This document shows positions 8,687 through 21,298 of a stretch of 64,000 nt of DNA, piece by piece (position 1 is the stretch's first letter; each line of letters begins with the position of its first letter). The stretch comes from Rhodocyclales bacterium (GTDB taxonomy: Bacteria > Pseudomonadota > Gammaproteobacteria > Burkholderiales > Rhodocyclaceae). The position numbers and the translations under genes are program-made. A model generated the notes under the pieces. It was not told the origin of the DNA. It saw only the letters and a list, made by a program, of their open reading frames with translations, and did no database searches. The stretch lies in the NCBI GenBank assembly GCA_016215645.1, contig JACRIX010000052.1:1-64000 (forward strand). Reading direction: 5' to 3'.

Positions 8687-9979
8687 ATGGCACCGGCGCA
8701 TGCGCCGTTGGCGGAGCAGATGCGGCCGCGTACTCTCGACGACGTCATCGGTCAGCGCCATCTGGTGGGCGAAGGCAAACCCCTGCGCCTGGCTTTCGCC
8801 TCGGGTACGCCGCATTCGATGATCCTTTGGGGCCCGCCGGGCGTGGGCAAGACCACGCTGGCGCGCCTGATGGCCGACGGCTTCGATGCCGAATTCATCG
8901 CGCTGTCGGCGGTGTTCTCCGGCGTCAAGGACATTCGCGAGGCGATGCAGCAGGCCGAGGTGATGGCGCAGCAGGGGCGGCGCACCATCCTGTTTGTCGA
9001 CGAAGTGCACCGCTTCAACAAGGCGCAGCAGGATGCCTTCCTGCCCTATGTCGAGCGTGGCACGGTTACTTTTATTGGCGCTACCACCGAGAATCCGTCT
9101 TTCGAAGTCAATTCCGCGCTGCTGTCGCGTGCCGCGGTGTATGTACTGAAGAGCCTGGATGAAACCGAACTGGGCGAATTGTTCGATCGCGTGCGAAGCG
9201 CGGCCCTTGACGGACTTGATTTCGATGCCGAGGCGCGTGAGCGCCTGATCGGCTATGCCGATGGCGATGCGCGGCGCCTGCTCAACGTGCTGGAACAATT
9301 GCGCACGGCCGCGGCCACTGCAAAACGCCGTCTCGTCAGCGCCGACTTTCTGGAGCAGACGCTGGCCGCCGACCTGCGTCGCTTCGACAAGGGCGGCGAC
9401 GCCTTCTACGACCAGATCTCGGCCCTGCACAAATCGGTGCGCGGTTCGAACCCGGACGCCGCGCTCTACTGGCTGATGCGCATGCTCGACGGCGGCGCCG
9501 ATCCGCTCTACATGGGGCGACGCATCGTGCGCATGGCGATCGAGGACGTCGGCCTGGCCGACCCGCGCGCCTGGGAGGTCGCACTCAACGCCTGTGCCAC
9601 CTACGAGCGCCTGGGCAGTCCGGAAGGCGAACTGGCGCTGGCCAATGCCGTGCTCTATATGGCCGCGGCGCCCAAGTCGAACGCTGCCTACGTCGCCTAT
9701 AATGCCGCCCGCGCCTTCGTCGCCAGGGACAAGAGCCGCGGCGTTCCGGAACACCTGCGCAATGCCCCGACCAAGCTGATGAAGGAACTCGGCTACGGCG
9801 CGGACTACCGCTATGCCCACGATGAAGCCGAAGGCTATGCCGCGGGTGAAAGCTACCTGCCCGAGGGCATGCCGGCCGTACAGTGGTATCAACCCGTGGC
9901 GCGCGGGCTGGAACAGAAGATCGCCGAGAAACTTGCCCACCTGCGCGAACTCGATGCGCAGGCGAAAAAGAAACGATAA
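8687..9979 (+). CDS. rarA: Replication-associated recombination protein RarA (MgsA)
   Basis: 430 aa from the ATG at 8687; a TTG 24 bases upstream would overlap lolA. RarA is an AAA+ clamp-loader-like ATPase that acts at stalled replication forks. Motifs: LAEQMRPRTLDDVIGQRHL at the N-terminus, Walker A GPPGVGKTT, Walker B LFVDEVHRFNKAQQDAF, sensor 1 GATTENPSFEVN, and the C-terminal oligomerisation region beginning FYDQISALHKSVRGSNPDA. A stretch near residues 213-222 (KRRLVSADFL) is encoded by DNA resembling the dispersed repeat of this window. It sits between lolA and serS, a frequent arrangement in proteobacteria. Confidence 0.95.
   Translation: MAPAHAPLAEQMRPRTLDDVIGQRHLVGEGKPLRLAFASGTPHSMILWGPPGVGKTTLARLMADGFDAEFIALSAVFSGVKDIREAMQQAEVMAQQGRRTILFVDEVHRFNKAQQDAFLPYVERGTVTFIGATTENPSFEVNSALLSRAAVYVLKSLDETELGELFDRVRSAALDGLDFDAEARERLIGYADGDARRLLNVLEQLRTAAATAKRRLVSADFLEQTLAADLRRFDKGGDAFYDQISALHKSVRGSNPDAALYWLMRMLDGGADPLYMGRRIVRMAIEDVGLADPRAWEVALNACATYERLGSPEGELALANAVLYMAAAPKSNAAYVAYNAARAFVARDKSRGVPEHLRNAPTKLMKELGYGADYRYAHDEAEGYAAGESYLPEGMPAVQWYQPVARGLEQKIAEKLAHLRELDAQAKKKR
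9325..9353 (+). repeat. Candidate dispersed-repeat copy inside rarA
   Basis: ACGCCGTCTCGTCAGCGCC followed by GACTTTCTGG is nearly the same as the intergenic copy at 20313 (TCGCCGTGTCGTCAGCGCC then GACTTTTGG). It encodes RRLVSADFL in frame. Because a RarA helix is expected at this place, chance similarity is possible. Confidence 0.35.
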
Positions 9980-12611
<2,632 letters not shown>

Positions 12612-12672
12612 CGCTTTCCCTCCGTACGTGCTGTGATCGACGGACGCTTCGCGGTTATAATCCGCGCCTCGC

Positions 12673-12762
12673 GGAGAGGTGGCAGAGTGGTCGAATGTAC
12701 CTGACTCGAAATCAGGCGATGTCGCAAGGCATCCGTGGGTTCGAATCCCACCCTCTCCGCCA
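12673..12762 (+). tRNA. tRNA-Ser(CGA)
   Basis: 90 bases including an encoded CCA. The acceptor stem GGAGAGG pairs with CCTCTCC, the T loop is GGGTTCGAATCCC, and a long variable arm typical of serine tRNAs precedes it. The anticodon loop CTCGAAA puts CGA at 12707-12709, which reads UCG. It lies between mltF and the ygiQ-type gene. Confidence 0.96.
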
Positions 12763-12813
12763 CTCGATTCTACCTGCTGCAAACCCCCAGCCCCGATTGC
12801 CGGAAAACCTCCG

Positions 12814-15015
<2,202 letters not shown>

Positions 15016-15030
15016 GCGTGGGGATCCGGC

Positions 15031-15606
15031 TCAGGCCGTGCGGACGCGGCTTTGCGACGGCACGTGGCGGGCGAGAAAATCCATCTGGTCGGCGAGGATG
15101 TTGCGATTGCAGAGGATCAGGTACTCGGCCTTGTTCGGCACGTAGGGAGCGTAGACCAGTTGCATGCGCGCCTGTTCCGGGGTGCGCCCGCTCTTGGTCT
15201 GGTTGCAGTGGCGACAGGCGGTGACCACGTTCATCCAGCTGTCCCTGCCGCCTTGCGATACCGGCACGATATGGTCGCGGGTCAGGCGCTGGCCGGAAAA
15301 TTCCTTGGCGCAGTAGGCGCAGATGTGGCGGTCGCGATGGAACAGTTCGCGGTTCGACAGCGGCGGAACCGGATGCAGCGATTTGCCGGACAGGGCCTTG
15401 CCGCGGATGGCGATGATGCTGCTGGTGGCGAGTTCCGAACGTTCACCGGTGACGCGATTGGTGCCACCGTGGAAAACAAACTGCGTATCGCCCGCATCCC
15501 AGGCGACCAGATCCCGCGCCACATAAACGCAGGCATGCTGCCAACTCACCCAGCGGTGCGGAACTCCGTGCTGGTCAAGGGTAAGGATCAACGGATGGCG
15601 GCTCAT
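15031..15606 (-). CDS. HNH endonuclease family protein
   Basis: 191 aa from the ATG at 15604-15606; the open frame extends further upstream without family features. The zinc-bound HNH module is complete in the second half: HICAYC, then RLTRDHIVPVSQGGRDSW and NVVTACRHCNQTKSGRTP, giving two CxxC pairs around a DH and an N. The N-terminal half (WVSWQHACVYVARDLVAWDA) is shared with a group of chromosomal, non-phage HNH proteins common in proteobacteria, whose cellular role is not well defined. No toxin, phage or restriction partner is adjacent. It is directly upstream of the ygiQ-type gene and divergent from the TonB-like gene. Confidence 0.85.
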   Translation of the reverse strand: MSRHPLILTLDQHGVPHRWVSWQHACVYVARDLVAWDAGDTQFVFHGGTNRVTGERSELATSSIIAIRGKALSGKSLHPVPPLSNRELFHRDRHICAYCAKEFSGQRLTRDHIVPVSQGGRDSWMNVVTACRHCNQTKSGRTPEQARMQLVYAPYVPNKAEYLILCNRNILADQMDFLARHVPSQSRVRTA

Positions 15607-15668
15607 CTCTATAAAATCCTCTATCGCCGGCAATCTAGCAGAGCATTGTGACATTTCATAGCAAGGAT

Positions 15669-16376
15669 ATGGGGGCATTTCAGACGCGACGGATGCGCTA
15701 TGCCATCCTAGCCTCGCTGCTGCTGCACGTCCTGCTGCTGTGGCCGGCACCCCTGCGACCGCCGGCGCAGGAGGCCCGAGCCCTGTTGCAGGCAACGGTG
15801 CGCTCGCCCCAGCCGGAACCCGTGCCGGAGCTGCCCAAGCCGGTACCGCCGCGCGCCGTGCCGCCAGTGCCGACTCCTGCCCAGGTGCCACCCATGCCGC
15901 TCGCACAGCCCTTGGAGGTGCCGCGCCAGGCGTCGGTTCCCGTGCCATCGGCGACCGCATCCGCCAGCGCGGCGCCGTCGGTGTCGGCATCGCCCATACC
16001 GGCGCCGCCTGCGGGTGCGCCAGCAACGGCTACTGCCGGGACATCGCTGACGCCGAACGCCGCTTCCGGCGAGTCACTCGACGGCCTGCGCGGCTATCGG
16101 CTCGCCGTCGCCAGTCAGGCGCGGCGCTTCAAGCGTTATCCGGCAGAGGCCAAGGCGTCGGGTTGGACCGGCAGCACCGAAGTACGCCTTGACGTCGGTG
16201 CGGAAGGCCAGCCGCGTCCGGCGGCCGTGGCGCGATCCAGCGGCCACGAAGCCCTGGATCGCGCGGCGCTGGCCATGATCGATGCCGGCGCCGCGCGCGC
16301 GCGCCTGCCCGACAGCCTGCGCGGGCGCAGTTTCACGGTGACGCTGCCGGTGGTATTCAACCTCGACGAGGAATAG
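15669..16376 (+). CDS. TonB-like energy-transducing protein
   Basis: About 235 aa from the ATG at 15669; a GTG at 15648 and an ATG at 15693 are alternatives, and the real start is uncertain. A single membrane segment (MRYAILASLLLHVLLLW) is followed by a long proline/alanine/valine-rich spacer (~residues 40-135) that would span the periplasm. A C-terminal TonB-type domain follows (SQARRFKRYPAEAKASGW, VRLDVGAEGQP, ALDRAALAMIDAG, FTVTLPVVFNL). TonB transmits proton-motive force to outer-membrane receptors. No exbB, exbD or receptor gene is adjacent, so its partners are elsewhere. Confidence 0.85.
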   Translation: MGAFQTRRMRYAILASLLLHVLLLWPAPLRPPAQEARALLQATVRSPQPEPVPELPKPVPPRAVPPVPTPAQVPPMPLAQPLEVPRQASVPVPSATASASAAPSVSASPIPAPPAGAPATATAGTSLTPNAASGESLDGLRGYRLAVASQARRFKRYPAEAKASGWTGSTEVRLDVGAEGQPRPAAVARSSGHEALDRAALAMIDAGAARARLPDSLRGRSFTVTLPVVFNLDEE

Positions 16377-16399
16377 CCGTCGCCCGAATGAGCCACGCC

Positions 16400-16942
16400 C
16401 TAGCGCGGCGGTGGCGCGATCAGGTCTTCGCTGTGGAAGCGGTAGCTGCCCTGGCGGCGATCGGCAAAGAAATGGCGCAGGGTGATGGCGATGGTGCGGA
16501 AGGCGATCTCGTCCCAGGGGATCTCCTCCTCGCTGAACAGGCGCAGCTCCAGGGTTTCCACGCCGGGGGCAAAATCCAGGTCGAGCAGGCGCGAGCGATA
16601 GATCACGTGCACCTGGTGAATGTGCGGCACGCTGATCATGGAATACATCTCGCCGAGTTCGATGCGGGCGCAGGCTTCTTCCATCGTCTCGCGCAGGGCC
16701 GCCTCGGCGACGCTCTCGCCGTTTTCCATGAAGCCGGCGGGCAGGGTCCATTTGCCGTGGCGCGGTTCGATGGCGCGGCGGCACAGCAGGATGCGATCTT
16801 CCCATTCGGGCAGGGCGCCGACCACCAGGCGCGGGTTGCGGTAGTGGATTACGCCGCAGGCATCGCAAACGTGGCGCTGCATGCTGTCGCCCGCCGGTAT
16901 GCGCAGGCTTACCGAGGCGCCGCAGACGCTGCAATAGTTCAT
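16400..16942 (-). CDS. Nudix hydrolase with zinc ribbon
   Basis: 180 aa from the ATG at 16942 (another ATG at 16954 adds four residues). An N-terminal zinc ribbon has two CxxC pairs (YCSVCG and CDACG). The Nudix box reads GFMENGESVAEAALRETMEE and matches GX5EX7REUXEE, the catalytic Mg-binding helix. This group hydrolyses nucleoside diphosphate-X compounds; NADH pyrophosphatases and related ADP-ribose-type enzymes have the same zinc ribbon, but the substrate here cannot be told. The last residues are LIAPPPR. It converges on the TonB-like gene. Confidence 0.88.
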   Translation of the reverse strand: MNYCSVCGASVSLRIPAGDSMQRHVCDACGVIHYRNPRLVVGALPEWEDRILLCRRAIEPRHGKWTLPAGFMENGESVAEAALRETMEEACARIELGEMYSMISVPHIHQVHVIYRSRLLDLDFAPGVETLELRLFSEEEIPWDEIAFRTIAITLRHFFADRRQGSYRFHSEDLIAPPPR

Positions 16943-17056
16943 CGCCGGATCCATGCACGAATTGTAGCGTGACCGCTCCGTCATCGTGATTGCCCCATCG
17001 CTTGAAATGGTGTTATAAGCCTTCCCACCGCAAAACACAGGCAACACGCATCCACC

Positions 17057-19078
17057 ATGTCGAACACTCCGGTCACCCGGCGCATAGACGAGATCAAGGG
17101 CATGAATGACTTCCCCATGCCCAAGGGGCCGGCGCTGGCCCTGATTCGCCTGACGCAGCGCGAGTTCGTTTCGCTCGCTGTCGTTGCCCATGCCATCAAG
17201 GCGGATCCGACCTTCGCCGTACGCGCGATCAGGGTAGCCAATGGTATCGCCGGTGCCGATCACGGACCGGTGGTCTCGCTGCGCGATGCAGTGGACGTGC
17301 TCGGCGTGCCGCCGGTGCGCTCGCTGGCGATGGGATTTTCCCTGCTGGAAAGCCATCGCGGCGAGCAATGTGCCGGCTTCGACGGCAAGCGGTTCTGGGC
17401 GCAGTCACTGGCGCGTGCGGTGGCGCTACAACTGCTCGTTGCCTCGCGCCCTGATTTGTCGCGGGCGGATGCCTTCAGCGTCGGCCTGCTGGCCCGTGTC
17501 GGCGAGCTGGTGCTGGCGACGCTGTTCCCGCAAGCGTTTGGCGCACTGTTGCAGCGTCGCGCCGGCAAGCGTGATGCCAATCCCGCGCTCGCGGAGCAGG
17601 AGGCCATGGGCGCCGGTGCGGCCTCGCTGTCGGCGTCCATCCTGCTCGACTACAACCTCCCCGAGGCGTATGCCGAAGCCGCCGAATCGCTGGGCGGCAG
17701 CCATGCGCTGGAATTCGCCAAGGATGTCGCCGACCCGAAGCTGCATCAGTTGTTGCGCCTGGCCGACCACATCGGCGACGTCTGCGTTGCGCCCGAAACC
17801 AATTGGCGCGCGATGATGCCAGCCTTGTTCGCGATGGGTGAATCGCTGTCGCTGGACGCGACCGAACTCATCGCACTATGCCATCGTGTGGCCCACGAGT
17901 GGCGCGAATGGGGCGCCAACCTGGTGCTGGAAACCGGGCCGATGCCGCGCTTCGAGCAGATCGAGCTGACGCCGCTGTCCGCGGTTGCGGCGCCGGCTTC
18001 ACCGGCGGTCGGCGTGGCCGCGCCCCCGGTCGCCACCGCCATTTCCGCCCCGGTGGCGCCTGCTCCCGCCGTCGCCAAACCGGCCTCACCGGTGCCGGCA
18101 TCTGCTGCGCTGCACGTCCTGCTGGTGGGCGACCCGGCGCGGGTCCGCCTATCCCTGCGTGCGCAGCTGATTGCTGCCGGCCATCGCCTGGTCGAGGCGG
18201 ACAACGGACGGCAAGGCCTGGCCACGGCCATCGAACTGCAGCCGCAGGTGGTTCTGGTCGATGCCCGGGCGGCGGAACTCGACGGCATTGAACTGGTGCG
18301 CACGCTACGCCAGTTCAAGACCGGGCGTGGCATCTACGCCCTGCTGCTGGGCGACCAGGCCGACGAGGATCAACTGGTGCGTGCCTTCGAGGCGGGTGCC
18401 GACGGTTACCTGGCCTTGCCGCCGTCGCCGCGTGCGCTGGCGGCGCATCTATTGGCCGGACTGCGCGTGGCCAGCCTGCAGGAAGAACTGCGCCACGACC
18501 AGGAGGAACTGCGTCGCATGTCGGCCGAGCTTTCCGCCAGCAACCAGAAACTGCAGGAAGCGGGCATGACCGACATGCTGACGGGATGCCCGAACCGCCG
18601 CTACGCGATGGATCGCCTCAACCAGGAATGGGCCATGGCGGTACGCACCGAGCGCCCGCTGGCCTGCATGGTGATCGACCTCGACAACTTGAAGCAGATC
18701 AACGACGGCCACGGCCACGACGCCGGCGATCGGTCGCTGAAGCTGGTCGCCAGTGCCTTCAAGGGTGAGATGCGGGCGCAGGAGGTGCTGGCCAGGAGCG
18801 GCGGCGACGAGTTCATTGTCATCTGCCCGGATACCTCGCTCGATGCCGCGCTGGCCTGTGCCGAGCGCATGCGCGCCGCCGCGGCGGCTCAGCCCATCGT
18901 CGGCGGTGCGCTTCCGGTACATACCAGCGTCAGCATTGGTGTCGCCGTGCGCGATGCCAGCACGCCGGACCCGGAAACCCTGCTCCGCCTGGCCGACCAG
19001 AGCGCCTATCTGGCCAAGCGCAATCGCAACTCGGTGGCGACCATGCAGACCGTCGCCCGTCCGGGGCGTCCTGCCTAG
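17057..19078 (+). CDS. HDOD - receiver - GGDEF signalling protein
   Basis: 673 aa with three domains. Residues ~15-280 are an HDOD-type domain (PKGPALALIRLTQ, AIRVANGIAG, LGVPPVRSLAMGF). An alanine/proline linker (~310-350) follows. Residues ~352-465 are a receiver domain that keeps a candidate phospho-acceptor aspartate (VVLVDARAAELDG) but has LALPPSP where the conserved KP lysine should be, so it is probably not switched normally by phosphorylation. A coiled-coil (LQEELRHDQEELRRMSAEL) leads to a diguanylate cyclase domain with intact SGGDEF near residue 581. It would make cyclic di-GMP in the cytoplasm. It lies immediately upstream of flhDC, which fits a role in motility control (inference). 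Confidence 0.9.
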   Translation: MSNTPVTRRIDEIKGMNDFPMPKGPALALIRLTQREFVSLAVVAHAIKADPTFAVRAIRVANGIAGADHGPVVSLRDAVDVLGVPPVRSLAMGFSLLESHRGEQCAGFDGKRFWAQSLARAVALQLLVASRPDLSRADAFSVGLLARVGELVLATLFPQAFGALLQRRAGKRDANPALAEQEAMGAGAASLSASILLDYNLPEAYAEAAESLGGSHALEFAKDVADPKLHQLLRLADHIGDVCVAPETNWRAMMPALFAMGESLSLDATELIALCHRVAHEWREWGANLVLETGPMPRFEQIELTPLSAVAAPASPAVGVAAPPVATAISAPVAPAPAVAKPASPVPASAALHVLLVGDPARVRLSLRAQLIAAGHRLVEADNGRQGLATAIELQPQVVLVDARAAELDGIELVRTLRQFKTGRGIYALLLGDQADEDQLVRAFEAGADGYLALPPSPRALAAHLLAGLRVASLQEELRHDQEELRRMSAELSASNQKLQEAGMTDMLTGCPNRRYAMDRLNQEWAMAVRTERPLACMVIDLDNLKQINDGHGHDAGDRSLKLVASAFKGEMRAQEVLARSGGDEFIVICPDTSLDAALACAERMRAAAAAQPIVGGALPVHTSVSIGVAVRDASTPDPETLLRLADQSAYLAKRNRNSVATMQTVARPGRPA

Positions 19079-19149
19079 CGGGGCAAGGCCTGGCGGGTCG
19101 CCAGGGGATGGCTTCAGGTCTATTGAAAAGTGGTAGAGAACGCACTTTC

Positions 19150-19330
19150 CAGGTTAAAAATCATACTGATAAGTCAATTTTGTAATGTTTTTTCTTACAA
19201 GATGGCTGTATCTAATTCTTACAACAGATTGGTTTTTCCATTGATTTCTTTCTTGTCATCACCCGTGTGATCATGCATCTGCCGGGATTCGGGCTCCAGT
19301 CAGGATCCGAACGGCGATCTCAAGGAGTGA
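19150..19330 (+). promoter_or_regulatory. AT-rich control region of flhDC
   Basis: The 250 bases between the GGDEF gene and flhD are far more AT-rich than their surroundings between about 19150 and 19265. A 9-base direct repeat, TTCTTACAA, occurs at 19192-19200 and 19216-19224, 24 bases apart, and TTGTAA at 19180-19185 forms an inverted partner to the first copy. These look like regulator-binding sites for the flagellar master operon. AAGGAG at 19322-19327 is the flhD ribosome-binding site. No promoter hexamers are assigned with confidence. Confidence 0.5.
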
Positions 19331-19651
19331 ATGATGAAATCGACCGACACCTACAACGACATAAAGGAAGTCAATCTCTCTTACCTGATGCTGGCTCAGA
19401 ACATGGTGCGCTCGGATCGCGAAGCCGCCATTTTCCGCCTCGGAATCAGCGAAGAGATTGCCGACGTGCTGTCCCGCCTCACCCCGGGGCAAGTCCTCAA
19501 GATGGCCAGTTCCGACATGCTGCTGTGCAACTTCCGTTTCGACGACACCCTGTTGCTCGACCTGCTCGCCAACCACGAGCGCGATCGCGGCGTCGGCCAC
19601 CTGCATGCGGCAATCCTCGCCGCCGGTCGCCCTGTCGCCACGCTGGCCTGA
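19331..19651 (+). CDS. flhD: Flagellar master regulator subunit FlhD
   Basis: 106 aa (a second ATG at 19334 is equally possible). FlhD and FlhC form the heteromeric activator of class II flagellar promoters. Characteristic stretches are VNLSYLMLAQNMVRSDREAA, LGISEEIADVLSRLTPGQVL and DMLLCNFRFDD. AAGGAG lies 3 bases before the first ATG. flhC follows 48 bases later. Other flagellar structural genes are not in the window apart from a fliT-like gene 2.5 kb downstream. Confidence 0.95.
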   Translation: MMKSTDTYNDIKEVNLSYLMLAQNMVRSDREAAIFRLGISEEIADVLSRLTPGQVLKMASSDMLLCNFRFDDTLLLDLLANHERDRGVGHLHAAILAAGRPVATLA

Positions 19652-19699
19652 TTTCCAGGCCGTCAACCCAACACAGAACGTCTGACGACGGGGGTACTC

Positions 19700-20254
19700 A
19701 TGCGTAATAAATCCGTAATCATCGAGGCCAAGGACATCGGCCTCGCGATCGAACTCATCGAACTCGGTGCCCGCCTGCAACTGCTGGAAGCGGAAACCAA
19801 CCTCTCGCGCGAGCGCCTGCTCAAGCTCTACAAGGAGGTGCGCCACGAGTCGCCGCCCAAGGGCATGCTGCCTTTCTCGACCGACTGGTTCATGACCTGG
19901 CAGCCGAACATCCATGCTTCGCTGTTCATGGCCTACTACCGCTTCCTCAAGTCGCACACCCAGCTTGGCGGGCTGGAACTGATCATCAAGGCCTACCGCA
20001 TGTATCTGGACCAGATCAAACGCGGCGGCATGGATACCGTGCTCTCGCTGACGCGGGCCTGGACCATGGTGCGCTTTTTCGACGCCAACATGCTGCAGAT
20101 GGCCACCTGTCGCGAGTGCGGCGGCGATTTCGTCGCCCACGCCTACGACCCGGTCAAGGGCTATGTCTGCGGCCTGTGCCACATGCCGGCCCGCGCTGGC
20201 AAGACCCGTCGCGCGGCGGAAGCCGCCGCCAGCGCGGCGCTCGCTGAAGCCTGA
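19700..20254 (+). CDS. flhC: Flagellar master regulator subunit FlhC
   Basis: 184 aa, similar to the usual length. FlhC is the DNA-contacting partner of FlhD and carries a structural zinc site. The four cysteines are present as CRECGGDF and, 20 residues later, CGLCHMP. The N-terminal helices (IEAKDIGLAIELIELGARLQ, ETNLSRERLLKLYKEVR) and SPPKGMLPFSTDWFMTW are typical. A terminator hairpin follows at 20276, so flhDC is a two-gene operon. Confidence 0.95.
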   Translation: MRNKSVIIEAKDIGLAIELIELGARLQLLEAETNLSRERLLKLYKEVRHESPPKGMLPFSTDWFMTWQPNIHASLFMAYYRFLKSHTQLGGLELIIKAYRMYLDQIKRGGMDTVLSLTRAWTMVRFFDANMLQMATCRECGGDFVAHAYDPVKGYVCGLCHMPARAGKTRRAAEAAASAALAEA

Positions 20255-20275
20255 GGCTGGGCGGCTGATTTGCAG

Positions 20276-20312
20276 GGCGCTCCCGGCGGTTTTCCGCCCG
20301 GAGCGCCTTTTT
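20276..20312 (+). terminator. Intrinsic terminator of flhDC
   Basis: A 14-bp stem with one mismatch (GGCGCTCCCGGCGG against CCGCCCGGAGCGCC) closes a TTTT loop and is followed by TTTTT at 20308-20312. It lies 21 bases after the flhC stop. A dispersed repeat copy begins immediately downstream. Confidence 0.85.
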
Positions 20313-20343
20313 ATCGCCGTGTCGTCAGCGCCGACTTTTGGCG
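20313..20343 (+). repeat. Dispersed repeat, short form (intergenic, flhC-rdgC)
   Basis: ATCGCCGTGTCGTCAGCGCC followed by GACTTTTGGCG. It abuts the T-tract of the flhDC terminator and lies 52 bases before the rdgC start. Near-identical copies occur at 28763, 37411, and inverted at 40654 and 43006. Confidence 0.7.
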
Positions 20344-20394
20344 CCATCCCGGCGGCGATTAGAATCCGCTTTTGTTCAAACCGGATTCCTCACC

Positions 20395-21294
20395 ATGTGG
20401 TTTCGCAATCTCCAGATATTCCGCCTCGGTTCCGACTGGAACTACAGCACCGAGGCTCTCGCCCAGGCCTTGCAGACCGGCATTTTCCAGGGCTGTGGCG
20501 CCACGGATCGTACAGCGCGTGGCTGGGTGCCGCCGCGCGGCGAGGATGGCGAACTGGTGTTCAGCGTTGCCCGCCAGCAACTGATCGCGCTGGGCGTTGA
20601 ACAAAAGCTGCTGCCGGTCTCGGTGGTGCGTCAGTACGCCCAGGCCAAGCTCGAGCAGATCGAGGTGGCGCAAGGCTACAAACCCGGACGCAAGCAGCGC
20701 CGCGAAATCACCGACCAGGTCGAATCCGAACTGTTGCCGCGCGCCTTCGTCAAGCGCGGCCTGACCTACGTCTGGATCGATCCGGTGAATCGCTGGCTGC
20801 TGGTCGACGCCTCGTCGCCCACGCGCGCCGACGAGGTCATGGAGCAGCTCAAGCTCTCGCTCGGCGAGCTGCCGCTGACCCTGGTCAAGACCCAGGTCGC
20901 ACCGGCCACGGCAATGACGCAATGGCTGGCCGCGGGGGAGGCGCCGGGCAGCTTTACCATCGACCGCGATTGCGAACTGCAGGCGGCAGCCGACGAACGG
21001 CCGGCGGTGCGCTACGTGCGCCACAGCCTCGACAGCGAAGAGGTGCGCAACCATATCGCCAGCGGCAAGTCGGCGACGCGCCTGGCGCTGACCTGGAATG
21101 ACCGGGTCTCCTTCGTTCTCACCGAGCAGCTGCAGGTCAAGAAAGTCAGCTTCCTCGACATGATCAAGGAAGACGCCGAGCGCCAGGCGGAAAACGCCGA
21201 CGACCTCTTCGCCGCCAACTTCACGCTGATGTGCGGCGAGCTCTCGCAACTGCTGGCGCAGTTGGTCGAGGTGCTGGGTGGCGAGGGCGAGTAA
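20395..21294 (+). CDS. rdgC: Recombination-associated protein RdgC
   Basis: 299 aa from the ATG at 20395, which matches the conserved N-terminus MWFRNLQIFRL; 57 further bases upstream are open but not part of the family. RdgC is a nucleoid-associated, ring-forming DNA-binding protein that limits RecA activity. Typical stretches are GWVPPRGEDGELVF, PGRKQRREITDQVESELLPR, WLLVDASSPTRADEVMEQL and FTLMCGELSQLLAQLVEVLG. The M48 peptidase gene starts 4 bases after the stop, suggesting co-transcription. Confidence 0.95.
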   Translation: MWFRNLQIFRLGSDWNYSTEALAQALQTGIFQGCGATDRTARGWVPPRGEDGELVFSVARQQLIALGVEQKLLPVSVVRQYAQAKLEQIEVAQGYKPGRKQRREITDQVESELLPRAFVKRGLTYVWIDPVNRWLLVDASSPTRADEVMEQLKLSLGELPLTLVKTQVAPATAMTQWLAAGEAPGSFTIDRDCELQAAADERPAVRYVRHSLDSEEVRNHIASGKSATRLALTWNDRVSFVLTEQLQVKKVSFLDMIKEDAERQAENADDLFAANFTLMCGELSQLLAQLVEVLGGEGE

Positions 21295-21298
21295 GGCC

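Noticed and set aside
12612-12782. N-terminal extension of mltF through the tRNA-Ser gene
   Set aside because: The extra residues are the antisense of the tRNA (a peptide type often mis-annotated). A ribosome-binding site, TTG and lipoprotein signal mark the real start at 12611.
19268-19285. TGTGATCATGCATCTG as a possible CRP site before flhD
   Set aside because: Only the left half matches TGTGA; the right half does not match TCACA.
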